Shown: positions 14,315 through 16,816 of the stretch, piece by piece | Position numbering within the stretch: the stretch's first letter is position 1 | Layout: each line of letters starts with the position of its first letter | Assembly (NCBI GenBank): GCA_003505155.1 | Contig: DNYJ01000010.1 | Span: 17,243 to 34,058 of the forward strand | DNA length: 16,816 bases | DNA from: Candidatus Uhrbacteria bacterium | Lineage (GTDB): Bacteria > Patescibacteriota > Patescibacteriia > UBA9934 > UBA10169 | Reading direction: 5' to 3' | The notes under the pieces: model-generated | The model's database searches: none | Told to the model about the DNA's origin: nothing | What the model saw: only the letters and a program-made list of their open reading frames with translations | Program-made: the position numbers and the translations under genes

Positions 14315-14422
14315 CCTTCCTAAACTTCAAAGCAGTGGAGTTGATGCAGAAGCGGTTCCCGCCTCGCGAAGAATGCGGTATTGCTCCAGCGTAAGTTTGT
14401 CCTTCCACTCGTTGTTGGTCAT
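14289..14422 (-). pseudogene. msrB: Remnant of peptide-methionine (R)-S-oxide reductase, middle deleted
   Basis: The minus strand begins ATG at 14422 and reads TNNEWKDKLTLEQYRILREA then GT, the typical MsrB N-terminus, and then loses similarity and stops at 14327. In another frame, from 14354, it reads RFCINSTALKFRKEN, the typical MsrB C-terminal motif that carries the catalytic cysteine (usual form RYCINSxxLKF). The two ends are joined at about 14354-14356. Some 80-90 codons that normally hold the zinc-binding CxxC pairs and the core fold are missing, and the frame is broken. This cannot be a working reductase. MsrB normally repairs oxidised methionine in proteins. Identification rests on my recall of family motifs. 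Confidence 0.75.
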
Positions 14423-14435
14423 AAAAAGGTGTGGA

Positions 14436-14465
14436 TAACTAACCTTTCAATTGAAAGGTTAGTTA
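14436..14465. repeat. 30-bp perfect palindrome
   Basis: The arms TAACTAACCTTTCAA and TTGAAAGGTTAGTTA meet without a loop, centred between 14450 and 14451. It lies 15 bases past the stop of the CYTH-like gene and 13 bases before the ATG of the msrB relic. It could be a terminator stem for the former (no T-tract follows), or an operator that once controlled msrB. Confidence 0.75.
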
Positions 14466-14480
14466 GAATTCATCACCGGT

Positions 14481-15071
14481 TCAGACATACATGCTCTTTT
14501 CAAATTTGACCACGTCCTCCTCCGATCCGGAAAACTTCCAATCCTCGTCGTCGGTCAGACGTTTGCAGAACGCGTAGTATTCCTCCCCCGTCTTCCATAA
14601 TGTGACTTCGAGACGTTCCGCCAAGGATTCCAATGATGGGCGTTCTTCGTCGACACGATCCGGCAAGACGATTTTTTCGAACTCGATGTAGGCAAGCCCG
14701 CTCATACCTCGCACGAGCGCAACTTCGATACCGTCGATTTCGTACTTCCACATTTCGCGCGTGCCGACTTTCGCATTGGAAAATCCCATCGCCGCAAACA
14801 TCTTCGCAAAGCCAACGACTTGTTCCGCACTCGCGGAGACAGAGACCTCGCGACGATCATGCGCGTGATACTCTCCCATCTTCGCGACAATTTCACCAAC
14901 ACCATTCGTCACACGACAGCGTATGTCCACGCCCTTCCCCGCCACCTCGCCGAAAAACATCACCATCACGCGGCGCTCATGCCGCCCCTTCGCCAAGACG
15001 TCAAGCCGCGCCTTCAAATCGTCAAACGTGTTCGTGCACTCTCCGCGCAATTCAAGTTCAATGTCGGGCAT
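14481..15071 (-). CDS. CYTH-like (triphosphate tunnel) domain protein
   Basis: This 196-residue protein starts MPDIELELRGE, which resembles the ExE motif at the start of CYTH domains. It then shows alternating strands with charged inward residues (VDIRCRV, EIVAKMGE, RREVSV) and TREMWKYEIDGIEVALVRGM followed by SGLAYIEFE, close to the typical K-x-R-x-x-Y plus 'glG-fvEiE' half of the fold. Known members are adenylate cyclases, thiamine triphosphatases and polyphosphatases that act on triphosphates with divalent metal. I am fairly sure of the fold and unsure of the reaction. The ATG at 15071 overlaps the end of the amidotransferase gene by 14 bases, so translation is coupled. A longer frame upstream exists but lies inside that gene and is not family-like. 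Confidence 0.65.
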   Translation of the reverse strand: MPDIELELRGECTNTFDDLKARLDVLAKGRHERRVMVMFFGEVAGKGVDIRCRVTNGVGEIVAKMGEYHAHDRREVSVSASAEQVVGFAKMFAAMGFSNAKVGTREMWKYEIDGIEVALVRGMSGLAYIEFEKIVLPDRVDEERPSLESLAERLEVTLWKTGEEYYAFCKRLTDDEDWKFSGSEEDVVKFEKSMYV

Positions 15072-15807
15072 ACGACCTTCGATAACGTTCCACAAACCTC
15101 TGCAAAATCTCCTGCGGCACGGTGATCGTTTCTTTCCCGATCTCTTCAATAAGTTTCTGCACATCTTCGATGGGAAAATAGCCGAGATGCTTGTACGCGT
15201 TGACGCGCAGGATGAAACTCTCCGGATCGGACTCCGGATGGAACTGCACGGCATAGACGTTCTTCCCCATGCGAATCATCTGCACGGGACACGCCTCGCC
15301 GGTGGCCAATAACGCGGCAGACTCCGGAAGTTTTTGGCAAGCTTCCTTGTGGCCGACGAACGCACGGAACATCTTTGGCAAACCGGCAAGCAGAGGATCG
15401 CGTCCCCCCTCCTCCGTCAGCGTTACGTCAATACCATGCACCGGCTCCGAGTACTTCTCTTTTGAAACGCGGCCGGCACGGTTGAGCGTGAGCGCTCCCA
15501 AGCCGTAGCAACAGCCGAGATACGGAAAATCGCGACGCGTAATCTCGTCAAGAAGCGCATGGAGCCACGGCTCGTAATTTTTCTGCGCCTCACTTTTATG
15601 ACTCTCATCGGAGGAAACGCAATCGGGTCCTCCTCCAACGATGACCGCCGAATAATCGTCGAGGTTGATATCGGGCAGATGTCCCTGATCCATGCGCACG
15701 CGGTGAACTTCATCCCGCGAAAGATTTCCATACTTCAAAAACTTCTCAAACTCGTCGTCCGAGACTTCATCTTCAGGCCGAAGCTGGAGGAGAAGAAAAC
15801 GTTTCAT
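15058..15807 (-). CDS. Class I glutamine amidotransferase (stand-alone, GuaA-N-like)
   Basis: This 249-residue protein has a GATase1 domain. There is an oxyanion-type segment VIVGGGPDCVSS (55-66), the nucleophile elbow LGCCYGLG with Cys100, and the second catalytic part QFHPES with His190 and Glu192. The usual Gln after the elbow (GxCxGxQ) is Gly104. Such proteins release ammonia from glutamine for a partner enzyme, or act on gamma-glutamyl compounds. No synthetase domain is fused. The start is the ATG at 15807 (MKRFLLLQLRP); the longer frame reads through the preceding gene. The preceding stop is four bases upstream and the CYTH-like gene overlaps its end, so the three genes form one operon. 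Confidence 0.85.
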   Translation of the reverse strand: MKRFLLLQLRPEDEVSDDEFEKFLKYGNLSRDEVHRVRMDQGHLPDINLDDYSAVIVGGGPDCVSSDESHKSEAQKNYEPWLHALLDEITRRDFPYLGCCYGLGALTLNRAGRVSKEKYSEPVHGIDVTLTEEGGRDPLLAGLPKMFRAFVGHKEACQKLPESAALLATGEACPVQMIRMGKNVYAVQFHPESDPESFILRVNAYKHLGYFPIEDVQKLIEEIGKETITVPQEILQRFVERYRRSYARH

Positions 15808-15811
15808 ATTT

Positions 15812-16015
15812 TTAGTGATAGCCTTGACGTGCGTCGAGCAGACGACGAACGGCTTGTGTCGCATCGTCCGGAGAAATATTTCCCTTGAGCAGATTCTCCT
15901 CGATGGCGGCAAGCTGGCCCGGCTCAATATCAACGGCGCCGGTCGCGCTTAAGAGACCTCTCGCGTGAGCTAACTCCGCAAGCGCGGCGTTCACTGCTAA
16001 TGGTTCTTCTTCCAT
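15812..16015 (-). CDS. Small helical protein, 67 residues, first gene of the amidotransferase operon
   Basis: No family is recognised. The sequence (MEEEPLAVNAALAELAHARG at the start, QAVRRLLDARQGYH at the end) predicts three short helices and no membrane segment. The segment LLKGNISPDDATQAVRRLLD looks like a small helix-turn-helix packing unit. Its stop is four bases before the amidotransferase start. A Shine-Dalgarno-like GAGG lies too far upstream (14 bases) to be convincing. The context suggests an accessory or regulatory partner of the amidotransferase. Confidence 0.7.
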   Translation of the reverse strand: MEEEPLAVNAALAELAHARGLLSATGAVDIEPGQLAAIEENLLKGNISPDDATQAVRRLLDARQGYH

Positions 16016-16076
16016 AGTACAAAAAGGAACCTCTTTCTGTGTTTAGTGCTGTATACTATAACAATCAAACCCTCGT
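16016..16076. promoter_or_regulatory. Divergent promoter region
   Basis: The 61 bases between two oppositely oriented genes hold the overlapping -10-like sequences TATACT (16052-16057) and TATAAC on the plus strand, and TATAGT/TATACA on the minus strand, around the self-complementary GTATAC. Starting from TATACT, the plus gene would have a leader of about 12 bases. No good -35 box is visible on either strand. Confidence 0.4.
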
Positions 16077-16493
16077 ATGACAAAAACTATATCCCTCATC
16101 GCACTGTTGATCCTCCTGCTGGCCGTTCTCTTTGTGTTTCACCGCCACGATGCGCCGTCGGAGTTTACCAAACAGCATGATGCTTTGCGAGGCACATGGG
16201 TACGTGACAACGTGCCGGACGCCAAAGAAGATTTTTACATCCTGCACGGTTTTGACGACGGACGTTATGTCACGAGCGGTTCGATCTCGAGCGATGATCG
16301 CGGAAGGTATCGCGTAGTCTCTCTTGAAGAAGATGGCGTGTTTGAGATTGAAATGATTTCAAGCCAATTTGGATTTACGGTGACGATGGACGTCGAGCCG
16401 CAAGAGGATCGCGCACTCATCAAGCTCGATCACCTGCTGTTTCGACGAATCTCGGAGATCATGGAAAGAGAAAATCCCCTTGACCGTCAATGA
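16077..16493 (+). CDS. Small membrane-anchored protein, 138 residues, unknown function
   Basis: An N-terminal hydrophobic segment (about 4-21, TISLIALLILLLAVLFVF) follows a positively charged start and has no lipobox cysteine or obvious cleavage site, so it is probably an anchor. The rest (about 25-138) should lie outside the membrane. It is rich in short beta strands (GTWVRDN, FYILHGFDDGRYVTSG, GRYRVVSLEEDGVFEIEMIS), a pattern like small lipocalin-type or META-like barrels, but I cannot name a family. The last codons contain the -35 box of the tRNA-Asn promoter. There is no Shine-Dalgarno sequence. Confidence 0.75.
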   Translation: MTKTISLIALLILLLAVLFVFHRHDAPSEFTKQHDALRGTWVRDNVPDAKEDFYILHGFDDGRYVTSGSISSDDRGRYRVVSLEEDGVFEIEMISSQFGFTVTMDVEPQEDRALIKLDHLLFRRISEIMERENPLDRQ

Positions 16494-16507
16494 AAATATG
16501 CTATCCT
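16480..16507 (+). promoter_or_regulatory. Promoter of tRNA-Asn
   Basis: TTGACC (16480-16485), 16 bases, then TATCCT (16502-16507) preceded by TGC, an extended -10. The -35 box overlaps the last codons of the membrane-anchored protein gene. The start would be near 16514. Confidence 0.6.
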
Positions 16508-16532
16508 TCCCTCGCTTTTCTGCACTCAACAT

Positions 16533-16607
16533 TCGGGGGTAGCTCAGCGGCAGAGCAAGGGACTGTTAATCCCTGGGTCGTGGGTTCGATCCCCACCCCC
16601 CGAGCCA
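16533..16607 (+). tRNA. trnN: tRNA-Asn (GUU)
   Basis: A 75-base cloverleaf with CCA encoded: acceptor TCGGGGG/CCCCCGA, D-arm GCTC/GAGC with GG in the loop, anticodon arm AGGGA/TCCCT with loop CTGTTAA (anticodon GTT), variable loop GGGTC, T-arm GTGGG/CCCAC with loop TTCGATC, and discriminator G as in other tRNA-Asn. All stems pair fully. Confidence 0.97.
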
Positions 16608-16642
16608 TGAGAAGGCGTGTGAGGTGACCCACATGCCTTGTC

Positions 16643-16674
16643 AAAAAGTCGTCATTGAAAAATGGCGATTTTTT
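16643..16674 (+). terminator. Terminator after tRNA-Asn
   Basis: Two 14-base arms (16643-16656 and 16661-16674) pair fully, with two G-U pairs, around a GAAA tetraloop. The 3' arm ends in six T. It is 35 bases past the tRNA end. Confidence 0.8.
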
Positions 16675-16816
16675 GTTTAATCCTTGAGCAAATAGCGACC
16701 CTTGGTAGCTCCCCCAAAATACCGAGGCACCCGGGACGCAAACTGGTCGAATTTTTCTCAAACACCGAAAAGTGGCAATTCGCCTTATTTTTTCGGTTCG
16801 ATCCCCGACCACAGTT
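16675..16816. other. Non-coding stretch at the right edge with a T-arm-like motif
   Basis: No convincing gene is visible. Near the end GGTTCGATCCCC repeats twelve bases of the tRNA-Asn T-arm, and AACTGGTCG (about 16740) is nearly complementary to CGACCACAGTT at the edge. This could be a decayed or cut tRNA-like element, but no good anticodon arm lies between. Confidence 0.3.

Noticed and set aside
16501..16812. Minus-strand 103-codon frame with ...GIEPTTQGLTVP...
   Set aside because: It is antisense to tRNA-Asn and its terminator, another classic false protein.
1..16816. CRISPR array, insertion sequence or prophage
   Set aside because: No regularly spaced direct repeats, transposase or phage structural gene were seen on either strand.

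Overview
The window looks like a chromosomal segment from a bacterium of the Candidate Phyla Radiation (Patescibacteria, Parcubacteria-like), of moderately high GC. I infer this from gene content, not from a marker gene. The signs are a compact dnaX next to a conserved 216-residue protein, a membrane-anchored VirD4/TraD-like ATPase coupled to a small disordered-plus-helical partner, a one-domain RRM protein, very short spacers, and several promoters whose -10 box lies only 7-9 bases from the start codon.

Most genes are on the minus strand. Read in that direction from the right end they are: a three-gene set of a 67-residue protein, a class I glutamine amidotransferase and a CYTH-like protein (16015-14481); a 30-bp perfect palindrome; a broken msrB relic (14422-14289); an RRM protein (13202-12951); a 40-residue zinc-ribbon microprotein (12857-12735); cysS (12666-11293); a structured RNA ending in a tRNA-like CCA domain (about 11227-11031); a hairpin leader followed by two large unrecognised proteins of 287 and 622 residues (10866-8131); a run of 173-residue protein, VirD4/TraD-like ATPase, 216-residue protein and dnaX (8079-2674); and finally a protein with two kinase domains that runs off the left edge (2602-1). 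On the plus strand are a GC-rich HAD-family phosphatase (13375-14259), a small membrane-anchored protein (16077-16493) and tRNA-Asn(GUU) (16533-16607).

Two expression styles coexist. dnaX, cysS and the 173-residue gene have a -10 box placed so that the mRNA would be almost leaderless. The kinase and HAD genes have a perfect AGGAGG and non-ATG starts, and are visibly richer in G/C-ending codons, which may mean they were acquired.

The items most worth a second look are the tandem Ser/Thr kinase protein with one membrane segment near its C-terminus, the tRNA-like RNA whose 5' part is perfectly complementary to its own 'anticodon arm' region (an unusual tmRNA-like or two-piece RNA, or a decayed tRNA), the long hairpin leader in front of the 287/622-residue pair, and the msrB remnant that keeps only its two ends.
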